Notes: generated from the letters alone by a model not told the origin. A DNA stretch of 43,268 bases from Candidatus Neoanaerotignum galli (GCA_904381335.1 CAJFIN010000006.1:1-43268); one strand, 5' to 3'; positions 17,647 to 26,110 are shown, counted from the stretch's first letter. Numbers and translations are program-made.

Positions 17647-18315
17647 TTATTTAAAATACTCCGGAAAAACTTCTTTCAGTTTACTAGCCGTACGCAACGT
17701 GCAGTCATGGTGCTCATCAATCAGCTGCCGGAGCTTTTCCCGATCTCCCTGCTCATAAATATCTAGAATTTCCTGATGTTCCTCCAAACTGGTACCCAGC
17801 AGCTCTGGATCATAAAAATCCAACATATGAAATCTGGTGGTATGATTATATTGAGGCTTTAGCATTTCCCAGCTTTTCTGGTGACCTGCCAAAGCAAACA
17901 CCGTTTCATGAAACAAATGGTCATTTTTCACATATTCTTTCTGATCCTTTTCATTTACCGCCAATTCCTGCATCACCAAACACCGATGAACCCATTTGCG
18001 CAAAGGTGCTTTTTGAGCTAACAGCAGCTCCCACATCTCCCATTCCAGAACATGGCGCATATAAGCCGCTTCCCGAATTAACTCCACATCCAGCCGGGCC
18101 ACAAACGTACCACTTTGGGGATAAATCTCTACCAACTGCTCCTGCTGGAGCACTAAAAGCGCTTCCCGCACGGGCGTACGGCTAACCATAAATTGTTCTG
18201 CTATCTCTGTATCCTGCAATACTGCCCCTGGCAGATAACCAAGATATAAAATCTGTTCCCGCAACATACTAAGGACTTCCTGCTTCGTTTTGCCGCTTTT
18301 TCTCTGTCTTACCAC
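17647..18315 (-). CDS. GntR family transcriptional regulator (FadR/FCD type)
   Basis: A 222-aa regulator. The N-terminal winged helix (about 1-75) reads LPGAVLQDTEIAEQF with MVSRTPVREALLVLQ as recognition helix. The C-terminal FCD ligand domain (about 85-215) has NDHLFHETV and a late EEHQEIL-EHHDCTLRTA His pattern for metal-dependent effector binding. FCD regulators usually sense organic or sugar acids. The start is GTG at 18315 with AAGGAAGGAG upstream, inside the 3' end of dinB (47-bp overlap). It probably controls the following dehydratase gene. Confidence 0.9.
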   Translation of the reverse strand: MVRQRKSGKTKQEVLSMLREQILYLGYLPGAVLQDTEIAEQFMVSRTPVREALLVLQQEQLVEIYPQSGTFVARLDVELIREAAYMRHVLEWEMWELLLAQKAPLRKWVHRCLVMQELAVNEKDQKEYVKNDHLFHETVFALAGHQKSWEMLKPQYNHTTRFHMLDFYDPELLGTSLEEHQEILDIYEQGDREKLRQLIDEHHDCTLRTASKLKEVFPEYFK

Positions 18316-19525
18316 TGGCCCCTTCTCCTTCCTTCTGCCGTATTGTTTTCAGCCGATCTGCCGTAGTGATGGCTTCACTTCCAAATCGGCAACGAATGGC
18401 ATCCATCGCCGTTTCCATCTTGTCCCATTTTTCCCGTTGCTCCTGTTCAGCAGAAAAAAGGCTCATCTGACATGCACCATCTCTCCGCAGCCCCGATGCC
18501 TGAATGGTCAGCATCCGAATGGGTTTGCCTGCTGGCCAATGCTGATGCAGTAGCGCCAAGGCAACATCCGTCAGCTCTCGAGCAGTGCGGCTGGGAGAGT
18601 GTAAACTTTTTTGCCTGGAAATGGTATGAAACGCATCGTCCCGGATTTGAAGCTGTACTGTTTCGCACCATAACCCTTGTTTTCTTAGCCGCCGAGCCAC
18701 TTCTTCCGCCAGTGCATGCACTTCTCGGCGGATCTCTTCCGGCACCACAAGGCTGTGGGCAAACGTCTGCCCATTGCCCACGGATTTTGCCTCTCTCTTT
18801 TCATATATAGAAGCCACTGGCGCATCATCTTCTCCCCGAGCGTAGCGGCTGAGCATCCCACCCGCTTTTCCTAATTTTGATTGGAGAAAAGATGGATCCT
18901 CTCGGGCTAAGTCACCAATGGTTCGCACCCCTATGGCCGTTAGCGTCTTTTGAACGCTTTTTCCCACAAAAAGTAACGCCTCCACTGGTAGAGGCCACAC
19001 AATCTGACGAAAATTTTCTCGATCGATAATCGTGGTTGCATCCGGTTTTTGATAATCGCTACCTAATTTGGCAAACACTTTATTGAAGGAAACGCCCACG
19101 GAAATGGTAACCCCCACTTCTTCCCGAATACGGCGGCGCAATGTATCAGCAATGGTCTTGCCATCTCCAAATAATCGCCGGCTGGCCGTCACATCCAGCC
19201 AACTTTCATCTATACCAAAAGGCTCTACCAAATCTGTGTATTCCTGATAAATGGCATTGATCCGGCGGCTAAAAGCCACATAATCTTTTCGCCTGGGCGG
19301 CACCAAAACCAAGGATGGACATTTCCGCTTTGCTTGCCATACTGTCTCCGCCGTTATTACGCCGTATCCCTTCGCCAATTCATTTTTGGCTAAGATGATG
19401 CCATGACGACTTTCCGGATCGCCACAGACTGCCATGGGTACTTTCTTTAATTCCGGATGAAAATAGCATTCCACCGAAGCATAAAATCCGTTGCAATCGC
19501 AATGGAGGATGGTCCGATCCATCAT
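18269..19525 (-). CDS. dinB: DNA polymerase IV (Y family, DinB)
   Basis: Error-prone translesion polymerase. The 418-aa protein has the catalytic HCDCNGFYASVE (first Asp), the second acidic pair in FGIDESWLDVT, a helix-hairpin-helix region and the little-finger domain. A QMSLF motif near the C-terminus (about residue 375) is a canonical sliding-clamp binding site. After it comes a Lys/Glu-rich tail. The start at 19525 (MMDRTILHCD) follows AAAGGAGG at 6 nt. Its 3' end overlaps the GntR gene. It has its own promoter but no recognised LexA box. Confidence 0.96.
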   Translation of the reverse strand: MMDRTILHCDCNGFYASVECYFHPELKKVPMAVCGDPESRHGIILAKNELAKGYGVITAETVWQAKRKCPSLVLVPPRRKDYVAFSRRINAIYQEYTDLVEPFGIDESWLDVTASRRLFGDGKTIADTLRRRIREEVGVTISVGVSFNKVFAKLGSDYQKPDATTIIDRENFRQIVWPLPVEALLFVGKSVQKTLTAIGVRTIGDLAREDPSFLQSKLGKAGGMLSRYARGEDDAPVASIYEKREAKSVGNGQTFAHSLVVPEEIRREVHALAEEVARRLRKQGLWCETVQLQIRDDAFHTISRQKSLHSPSRTARELTDVALALLHQHWPAGKPIRMLTIQASGLRRDGACQMSLFSAEQEQREKWDKMETAMDAIRCRFGSEAITTADRLKTIRQKEGEGASGKTEKKRQNEAGSP

Positions 19526-19575
19526 ATGTTTCCTCCTTTGCTTCATTCCGGCTGTGATATTAATATATAAGAATG

Positions 19576-19604
19576 ATTATATCATGGTTTTCTGTCCTAT
19601 GCAA
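19576..19604 (-). promoter_or_regulatory. Sigma-A promoter of dinB
   Basis: On minus, TTGCAT (19599-19604), 17-bp spacer, TATAAT (19576-19581), about 50 bp from the ATG. Confidence 0.75.
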
Positions 19605-19673
19605 TGTACCTTCGTTGTTTTTTGACTTTCGCCGAAAAAGAGCTATCTATTCATTTGTTAGAAAAGGATAGTT

Positions 19674-19704
19674 GCTGTCAATCACGCCTCATGCGAGGTG
19701 TGAC
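19674..19704 (-). CRISPR. Single degenerate type I-C-like CRISPR repeat (array remnant)
   Basis: On the minus strand the unit starts GTCACACCTCGCATGAGGCG and goes on TGATTGA. It matches the I-C repeat plan (GTCGCnCC..GCATG..GG-GCGTGGATTGAAAT) except for one lost G and a changed 3' end. The stem ACGCCTC/GAGGTGT is intact. It lies 150 bp beyond the cas2 stop, where an I-C array begins. No second copy was found within several hundred bases, so the array has collapsed. Confidence 0.7.
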
Positions 19705-19853
19705 CGCAAAATACACATTTTTTTTGCCGCATTACCCCAGCATGTAGGAGGACATCTTAATATTTTCTTTTATGGAATAACAAAAACAAAGAAAAACCAC
19801 TTATTTTTAGGCAAACTAACCCACATATTTACAAACACCTGATGTTCGCCATT
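19705..19853. other. Short AT-rich gap between the repeat remnant and cas2
   Basis: No gene and no further repeat copy seen. Confidence 0.5.
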
Positions 19854-20142
19854 TTATAAAATGATCACTCCTTCTGGATTATAAGTTTCTTTGGCTCCGA
19901 TATGCCCAACCTTATTTTTCCAATAATTTCCCAGATAATAAAACCTTAGGCTATCCGTTTCCTCATCTATCATTTTTTCTAAACGGTCTTTCAGCTTCAT
20001 AAAGGTAGAATAATCAAGATCTGTTTCAAACACTGAGTTCTGGACCCTTTGTCCATAATTTTGGCATTTTTTGCAACTTTTCTCAGCCGTTTTTTCCTGA
20101 ATCATCTACAGTAGAAACATCATAACTAATCAGAACCACCAT
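19854..20142 (-). pseudogene. cas2: cas2 (type I-C), frameshifted
   Basis: Cas2 is the small adaptation nuclease-fold partner of Cas1. The ATG at 20142 opens MVVLISYDVST (the conserved Asp strand) and runs to KRLRKVAK. It must then jump frame to continue CQNYGQRVQNSVFE, LKDRLEKMID and DSLRFYYLGNYWK up to the stop at 19854. The break lies in an A run (six A where seven are needed) near 20062. All conserved blocks are otherwise present, so the loss looks recent. The start is 9 bp past the cas1 stop, as in intact I-C operons. Confidence 0.88.
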
Positions 20143-20151
20143 TTTAATCAC

Positions 20152-21175
20152 CTACTTGATCAAAAAGCAGGGATATTCTTTGATATCCCCACGGATATAT
20201 TTTGCTAATAGATTACTTTGTACATAAGGAATTAAACCAAAAGGGATTTTTTGTTTTAGATGTGGATGAACATAGTCTGTCTCTTTTTTCCTGCCACTTT
20301 GTCAGAATCTTTTTCCTTCCGCTTTCGTTTACCCAAACTACATCTGAAACCTGCGTTTCAAAATCTTTTTCTGATATTATTTTTAAGTTAATTAATGTCA
20401 GAACAAATCTTTCTACAACACAACGATATTCTTCCACTAAGTCACATGCCAATGACTCGCGCCCGCTACGTAAACTGTGACAATATCCAATATAACTATC
20501 TAAACCTACTGTTTCTAACGCTGCTGCAAATTCATTTGTGGCAAGCGTATAACAAAAGACAACATGGCATTGACACGATCTAAAGGTGGCCTTTTATTTC
20601 GATAGATAGGTAAAGGAAAACGAAACTTTTGAATTCGTTATAAGCAAATTGAAGATTGAAAAGAAAGATTTTGCGCAATTTCCTTCTATCCCTATCACTT
20701 CTTCTATGCTTTGTGCAAGATAAACTTCCTTTGCTTTTTTCTGCAATAATTTTAAAACTTGCTGTATTTCTTCATTTTCCCGCAATGCTGTCGTATCATG
20801 TAACGTCCGTTTGATTAGTTATCTTGCATTGCTAAACTTCGCTGCCATGGTATTTTGTGCTAAAAATAACCCCTTTTTACGAAAGACATCTATTTGTCTA
20901 ACCCTAAAAAATACATTCCCTTTTGTCTCTCCGCAAACCTTTGCCAAAAACTTTCCTTGAAGAGATAAAAAGTTAATTGGAATGTGTTTTTGAACACATT
21001 TTCCCATCAGTGCTGGCGAACACCTCATATAGTTGAAACACACAATATTTTCTACATTTGCAAACGGAATCCGAAGTTTGATTTCCCCTTCCACACTACA
21101 GACAAGATTTTCTCCATCTAAAGATAGGTATGACATTTCGTTGGTGATATAGATTGTATTTAATAATCTTCTCAT
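20152..21175 (-). pseudogene. cas1: cas1 (type I-C), one stop and three frameshifts
   Basis: Cas1 is the spacer-integration integrase. Residues 1-118 are open (MRRLLNTIYITNEMSYLSLD, GKFLAKVCGETKGNV) to an in-frame TAA at 20819-20821 after KFSNAR. The same frame resumes with ALRENEEIQQ and GIEGNCAKSFFSIF. It then shifts into RNKRPPLDRVNAMLSF, back into TNEFAAALETVGLDSYIGY and DLVEEYRCVVERF, and again into HPHLKQKIPFGLIPYVQS, ending at the TAG at 20152. The shifts sit at an A run near 20633, a T run near 20545 and an A run near 20285. Gene length is otherwise normal. Confidence 0.9.
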
Positions 21176-21840
21176 CCTTCATCATCACTCATTTCTTCAA
21201 TTTGCTGTTTTATACTCCGGAAGGATTTTTTAGAAGGCATACACACATCTTTCAAAGAACAGCCACCACAATGTTGATTTCGTTTGATTGGTAGAATCAT
21301 TCCTTTGCCTAGATACAGTTTCATCTCTTCCAAAACCATTTTTAGTTTCTACTCATAGAATTCATAGTTTGTCTGGAAAGGCAATGCAATCCGTTGCTTT
21401 ACATTGGCATAATATAAAACAGCATCTCAGTTACAGTGAAAGACATAATCCACACAAAGTTTTTGTGCAAACACTTGCATCGCATCTTCAAAATGATAGG
21501 GATCATTTTTCGGCTTTGTCGGTTTATATTCCACAATACAAAGATCATATTTTTCTGTCTGCCCAACAAGTGATGCTCCATTGGATGAAACTGTCCCTTC
21601 TATGCAATCCACAACACCATATAAATGAAGTTCATCATGATAAACTGAAACAGAAGAAAATACTTTTTTATTTCTTTTCGTGTAAGTATTCTTTTGATGT
21701 GCATTCTGATGGAATAAATTAGCTTTCGTCACAAAATAATTCTCTGCCCATACATTGCCTATTTCTATAAGGCCCCATCTATTGGCACAATAAAGATAAT
21801 GCTGTATGGAACGAATGGAGATGTCATTTTTTATTTGCAA
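21172..21840 (-). pseudogene. cas4: cas4 (type I-C), two in-frame stop codons
   Basis: Cas4 is a RecB-like Fe-S nuclease that trims prespacers. One reading frame of 223 codons runs from MQIKNDISIRSIQHYLYC to CGGCSLKDVCMPSKKS, overlapping the cas1 ATG as ATGA. It holds the nuclease motif IVEYKPTKPK, and the C-terminal Cys cluster CGGC/C. Two stops interrupt it: TGA just after FHCN (about 21427-21429, where family members usually have Cys) and TAG at about 21351-21353. No frameshift is needed, so it decayed by point mutation. Confidence 0.88.
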
Positions 21841-22007
21841 ATCAGCTCAACGCCTTCTGGCATAGTTTCATCTACCGTAATTTCATAATCTGTAAACGCT
21901 CTAGGCACCATAATCCCTTCTTTTTCTTTAACGATGATTTTATCAAACAAACCATGTGATGGGCAGTTTTCTAAAATACTATCATGCTTAAAAATATATA
22001 CTTTTCT
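21831..22007 (-). pseudogene. cas7: cas7 (csd2, type I-C), C-terminal stub only
   Basis: About 58 residues match the end of the I-C backbone protein: VYIFKHDSILENCPSHGLF, KIIVKEKEGIMVPRAFTDYE and PEGVELICK. The stop overlaps cas4 by 10 bp, as in intact operons. Upstream of about 22007 the similarity ends abruptly; a GGCTCA/TGAGCC palindrome (22052-22066) and unrelated sequence follow. cas8c, cas5 and cas3, which should precede, are absent. Confidence 0.75.
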
Positions 22008-22152
22008 TTTCTGTATACATATTACTGTTATATTGTATAGTTCACATTCACGGCTCATTGTGAGCCATACCATGGTTCAGCAAAAGGACAGACCTCTCCC
22101 GTCAAAAGCCTTTCTCTGTTTTCAAAATTTTCTATTTCCATTTTCCAAAATA

Positions 22153-22202
22153 AAAAGACTGCGTTCCATTTGTCAGCTGAACTAAACAGGCGGCAGTCTT
22201 TT
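22153..22202 (-). terminator. Terminator after the conjugative-element-like gene
   Basis: AAAAGACTGC (22153-22162) and GCAGTCTTTT (22193-22202) pair, with a T run on the minus strand. Confidence 0.65.
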
Positions 22203-22259
22203 CTGCTGAATAGACAAAATGATTTCTCCTCTCTAATATTTTATCATGCAAAATTTTAA

Positions 22260-22675
22260 TTACTCATCACTTCTTTGATACCTCACAGCATCTTCCCTGA
22301 TAAGAATGCCATTGATCTTTTCCACTTCATTGACGCAGCAGATGTGAAGTCTGCGCATGATTGCCTCATCCATATCGTTGATAGCTGCAAACATACTTTC
22401 CAGCTTTACAATCCCCACAGCGATTTTGAAAAGCAAACAAGCCAAACGATTCTCTGATGTTTTCACGATACCCTTCATGGATTCCAACATCACTTCAGAT
22501 AAAAAATCCTGATGGCTCTCCTGATAAAGATAATCGGAGTAAAAGTGAATAGCTCTTTCTATAAATGCACTGTGGTTTGCAAAATCTTCCCTTGTTACTG
22601 CCGCATCGCTTTTCTGAATAGCATCCTTGGACAGCCACACAGTATATCGTTATTTCTGGTATATTCTTGTCTCAT
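22260..22675 (-). pseudogene. Conjugative-element-type conserved protein, N-terminal frameshift
   Basis: The readable part (126 aa) begins WLSKDAIQKSDAAVTREDF and continues SAFIERAIHFYSDYL and KTSENRLACLLFKIAV. I know similar proteins, with a ribbon-helix-helix-like start, from Tn1549-like conjugative elements of gut Clostridia. The natural start is the ATG at 22675 with AAAGGAG, giving MRQEYTRN, but one A is missing before RYTVWLSK. Without a frameshift only a GTG internal start is possible. It is flanked by two terminators, as in such elements, and is the only recognisable element gene left. Confidence 0.6.
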
Positions 22676-22809
22676 AAAAATGCTCCTTTCTGTCTATAGC
22701 ATCGAAACCAGCACACTTAGCAAAGTCGTTGATTCCTAAGACAATCTTTTCTTTTTCTGTTTCACAACACGCAAATGAGCGCCAATCTTTTTTTACCAAC
22801 GCTGGCAAA

Positions 22810-22832
22810 AAATCTCCGCACTGCGGGGATTT
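22810..22832 (-). terminator. Terminator upstream of the conjugative-element-like gene
   Basis: On minus, AAATCCCCGCA...TGCGGAGATTTTTT forms a stem of about 10 bp with a T run. It probably ended a gene that has been lost from the right side. Confidence 0.65.
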
Positions 22833-23357
22833 GAGGGGATCTGCCGGCAGTTCAGCGCGGCTTTTCACCTACAAGCATTTTTCGCATCTGTCAAAGCCCT
22901 CCCTTGCAGATACTTATTCCAAACACCTCCTTTTTACCTTTGCCCAAAATCGGGGCAAATTCGCTCAAACTGCCTTGCCCTTCACTACTCCACCTGCTCT
23001 ACAAAGTGCCACACAAGGGCAAACAGGGCACAAAAAAAGAGAATCATTTAACAACTCGCCTTGCCATGTTTTTTCTGTTCTGTGCACTCCTATACTCTTT
23101 TGATGAAAACTACTCCCAATCCTATAGTTTTTTCAAAAAGTTTTACGTTCCTGGATTGGCTTTTTGATTTGAAATAGTACTGGAAAATATGAAAATCATG
23201 AAAGCTTTTAACATTATAATACAAATTTTGTTTTGGAAAGTCAGTTAGGAAGTGGAAATGTATTCTGCCAAAGGGTAAGTATTTTCATTTTTTAACTTGA
23301 CACCTCCCTTCACCAGAGGTTATCTACCACAAGTGGCTTTGCTGACTTTTTGAAAAG
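22833..23357. other. Non-coding relic DNA
   Basis: No supported gene. The sequence is AT-rich with a few short repeats. It probably belongs to the decayed mobile element. Confidence 0.4.
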
Positions 23358-23369
23358 GTGGTTTTACTT

Positions 23370-23990
23370 ATGGATATTTTTCAGTGTTTTCTTTCGCATC
23401 ATGACGAAAATGCGTCAGCGTTCTCAGACGTTTTTCGCACCGCACAAGAAATTCATCAACTTCTTGGACAGAAAAGTTATCTTCTAAATCATTATCTATC
23501 CATGTTTTTTCGCCTGATTACGGAAATGGATTTCTGTGCTTTGGAAGATGAAATTGAGTAATCCATTCCGGATTTGCAGAAGAAATTACATGATAACTTG
23601 GAAAACAACGATGGTTCCCTACCCCTGTTTAACTGCCAAGAGCCTTTCACAAAAATGGAACTTTGCTAGACTGCACTTGCAGATTCTTTATTAGATCAAG
23701 CACTTATGGAATTTTATAACGAGTATACTCACTCTTATCATCTCTCTGTTGACCTCATTGATATGAGGCAAACAGAACAAAAGCTCTTTGAATTTCTAGG
23801 CAAAGACAGCTGGGAACAGTTCCAACAGAAACTGATTCACTGCTTTCTGCCTTGTTCCTTGGTGCAGTTATTTCGTCAAAGTATCGTGATTGAAATCGCG
23901 AAACACTTTCTATCACGAGATATAGAAACAGATCAAGAGATCTTTCGATTGTATCTAAATCGTTTTTTCTTAAAAGATTGCAGCCAATAA
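23370..23990 (+). pseudogene. Unrecognised gene with two in-frame stops
   Basis: One reading frame of about 206 codons starts at an ATG (23370) behind AAAAGGTGG. It is interrupted by TAA (23559-23561) and TAG (23667-23669), then runs to 23990. The predicted protein is helical and acidic, without Cys clusters or membrane segments. Parts are AQEIHQLLGQKSYLLNHYLS, DLIDMRQTEQKLFEFLGKD and FRQSIVIEIAKHFLSRDIE. I do not recognise a family. That both stops leave the same frame coherent supports a real former gene. Confidence 0.5.
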
Positions 23991-24072
23991 GCGGCTGCTT
24001 TTTATGATTTCTCTTACTTCACATACTCATATTTCGTATTTTTATAGTGAAAATAAGATAAAACTTGTACCA

Positions 24073-24291
24073 GGGTCAGTAGGGTCTGTTATTTTAACAG
24101 TACCAGAAAAACCGTCACTACCGTTACTGTTTGCCTAACTCTTAGAAATAAAACTTAGAGTTTTCCTTAATTTCAAAGCATTTTCTGGGTATTTTATTTT
24201 TAACATAATAGGGGCAGTAAACTTATATTTTTACGAATAATCGTCACTATCAGGGGCAGTAGAAATATTTTTCCATATATAACCGTCACTG
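24073..24291. repeat. Three degenerate copies of a GGGGCAGTA...CCGTCACT unit
   Basis: Copies lie at 24073-24120, 24211-24250 and 24253-24291. Each starts with GG[GT]CAGTA and ends about 30-40 bases later in [AT]CGTCACT with an AT-rich middle. The last two are head-to-tail with a 42-bp period. A GCCCCTAC just beyond (about 24300) looks like an inverted form. The function is unknown; protein-binding iterons or relic repeats are possible. Confidence 0.45.
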
Positions 24292-24460
24292 TATATCTTG
24301 CCCCTACACTACTTCTGGTTTAATTGCCTTTGTTCTTCTGAGATTCCTTATTGCAAATTCTCTTTTACATTTGATTTATTTTCCCTTTCAACCTCCTCAC
24401 TTTGTTCCATATACCAATAAGCATCACCCCCTTTGCAGTCATACTTGAATTCAGAAACGA
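24292..24460. other. AT-rich stretch without a recognised gene
   Basis: No open frame with a ribosome site was seen. Confidence 0.4.
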
Positions 24461-24500
24461 AAAAAGGCAGTGAGATTTTTCTATCATCTCACTGCCCGAA
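24461..24500 (-). terminator. Hairpin terminator downstream of yebC
   Basis: GGCAGTGAGAT (24466-24476) pairs perfectly with ATCTCACTGCC (24486-24496) and is followed by TTTTTT on the minus strand. Confidence 0.7.
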
Positions 24501-24523
24501 AATCGTTTTTTAACTTCAAAAAC

Positions 24524-24624
24524 GCTATGTCATCTATAAAATTCGAATTTTTAGGGTTTTGAAAATCGCCCTCAAAAACCGCCAGAAGCCTTGATTTTAC
24601 TCATCTTTCGGCTATGTCATCTAT
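24524..24624. repeat. Pair of 14-bp direct repeats next to the yebC 3' end
   Basis: GCTATGTCATCTAT occurs at 24524-24537 and 24611-24624, the second only 5 bp from the yebC stop codon. It may be a scar of element insertion or excision at the edge of the decayed region. Confidence 0.4.
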
Positions 24625-24629
24625 TTTGA

Positions 24630-25358
24630 TCACTCATCCCAGTTATGATATACGTTTTGCACATCATCATCATCTTCCAGCATGTCCAAAAGTTTGTTCA
24701 TCTTCTTAATATCTTCCTCATCTGTCAACGTGGTATAGGTCTGAGGAATCATGGTCACTTCTGCAGAAACCATCGGGATACCTGCTTTTTCTAAGGCTTC
24801 CCGTACAGCAGAAAAATCTTCTGGGCTCGTGGTAATTTCATAGCTGTCTTCCTCCGAGGCAAAGTCCTCTGCCCCGGCATCCAGTGCCAGCATCATCAAT
24901 TCCTCTTCATCCATTTCCACTTCTTCTTTATCCAGCACAATCAGGCCCTTCTGATCGAACATAAAAGAAACGCAGCCCGTGGTTCCCATATTGCCGCCGC
25001 CTTTGGTAAAAGCATTTCTGACATTGGCTGCCGCACGATTGCGATTATCCGTCAATGCCTCCACAATAACAGCCACGCCGCTGGGGCCATAACCTTCATA
25101 AGTCACATTTTCATAAGTAACGCCATCTTCGGCGCCTGCTGCTTTACGAATGCTCCGTTCGATGGTGTCATTGGGCATATTATTGCTTTTTGCCTTTGCC
25201 ACCACATCTCTCAGTTTGCTGTTATTGGCTGGGTCAGGTCCACCAGCCTTTACTGCTACGGCAATTTCACGGCCCAACATAGTAAAAATCTTTCCCTTTG
25301 CCGCATCGTTTTTCTCTTTTTTATGCTTGATGTTCGCAAATTTAGAATGTCCTGACAT
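24630..25358 (-). CDS. yebC: YebC/PmpR family DNA-binding/translation-associated protein
   Basis: A 242-aa YebC (TACO1) family protein. The N-terminal [20 protein letters not shown] is diagnostic. Also seen are [39 protein letters not shown] and the acidic C-terminal domain ending [14 protein letters not shown]. The family has long been called transcriptional regulators, and more recent work links it to translation of proline-rich stretches. It is monocistronic with its own promoter and a terminator-like hairpin downstream. It is the first intact gene right of the decayed region. Confidence 0.96.
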   Translation of the reverse strand: MSGHSKFANIKHKKEKNDAAKGKIFTMLGREIAVAVKAGGPDPANNSKLRDVVAKAKSNNMPNDTIERSIRKAAGAEDGVTYENVTYEGYGPSGVAVIVEALTDNRNRAAANVRNAFTKGGGNMGTTGCVSFMFDQKGLIVLDKEEVEMDEEELMMLALDAGAEDFASEEDSYEITTSPEDFSAVREALEKAGIPMVSAEVTMIPQTYTTLTDEEDIKKMNKLLDMLEDDDDVQNVYHNWDE

Positions 25359-25390
25359 ACGATAAATTCCCCTTTCTTTGGTCTTTGTTT

Positions 25391-25419
25391 ATTTTATCAC
25401 CTTTCCTGCCCCATGACAA
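25391..25419 (-). promoter_or_regulatory. Sigma-A promoter of yebC
   Basis: On minus, TTGTCA (25414-25419), 17-bp spacer, TAAAAT (25391-25396), about 35 bp from the ATG. Confidence 0.7.
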
Positions 25420-25432
25420 GTCCCTTCCCATA

Positions 25433-26083
25433 TCACGGCAGCAGACGTATCTTTCCTTCTGCCAGGATTCCTTCTCTCGTCTGGCCCTGGACAATCTTCG
25501 CTCGGCCGCTGGTCATTTCCTGCAGTGCCTGAAGTAATGAAGCCGTTTCTTCTTGACGGCAAAGCAGACAAAATTCCACTTGATCTGTAAAGACCGTATC
25601 CTCCAAAATCAAGCCCCGCTGCCCAATCTCATAGGAAAGTTTCCCCTGCATAGCATAATCCACCGTCACAGAAATGGGATCAAACCGGCCCACTTCTCCC
25701 ACGCCGGCATCCAGCAATGCCTCTTTTGCTGCCCGGCCATAGCAGCGCACCAAGCCGCCTGTACCCAGCAGCGTCCCCCCAAAATACCGGGTGACAACAA
25801 TCACACAGTTGCTAACGCCTTCCCCCAAAATCACTTGCAACACCGGCATCCCTGCTGTGCCCTGGGGCTCTCCATCATCCGAGTAGCGTTGGATTTCGTT
25901 ATGTTCTCCCACTTGAAAAGCAAACACATGGTGCCGTGCATCATGATATTTCTTCCTTTGCCGCTCAACCACTGCTCTAGCTTGTGCCTCAGTATTCACT
26001 GGCTCTGCCACTGCCAAAAATTTCGATTTTTTTTCTTCCACATAGCCCTCTCCAGGCCCCAGAAGCACTTTCTTTGTTTCCAT
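25433..26083 (-). CDS. IMPACT family protein (YigZ-like)
   Basis: A 216-aa protein of the YigZ/IMPACT family, whose precise role in bacteria is unsettled. The N-terminal UPF0029 domain has KKSKFLAVAEPV, ARHHVFAF, RYSDDGEPQGTAGMP and VVVTRYFGGTLLGTGGLVR. The C-terminal domain (about 140-215) is the DUF1949 ferredoxin-like fold. Length is canonical. AAAGGAGGAAG precedes the ATG and a perfect -10 promoter lies upstream. It diverges from the Cys-rich protein gene. Confidence 0.93.
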   Translation of the reverse strand: METKKVLLGPGEGYVEEKKSKFLAVAEPVNTEAQARAVVERQRKKYHDARHHVFAFQVGEHNEIQRYSDDGEPQGTAGMPVLQVILGEGVSNCVIVVTRYFGGTLLGTGGLVRCYGRAAKEALLDAGVGEVGRFDPISVTVDYAMQGKLSYEIGQRGLILEDTVFTDQVEFCLLCRQEETASLLQALQEMTSGRAKIVQGQTREGILAEGKIRLLP

Positions 26084-26110
26084 GGGCTTCCTCCTTTTCT
26101 CTGCTTGTCC

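Noticed and set aside
19854..21840. Functional cas genes using programmed frameshifting or readthrough
   Set aside because: Multiple independent stops and shifts in three adjacent genes, plus truncation of cas7 and loss of the effector genes, are far better explained by decay.
22650..22868. 72-codon minus-strand frame upstream of the conjugative-element-like gene
   Set aside because: It includes a terminator hairpin and the ribosome site of the next gene, and has no start signal of its own.
22729..23167. Plus-strand frames of 87-124 codons
   Set aside because: No ribosome sites, skewed composition and overlap with a terminator.
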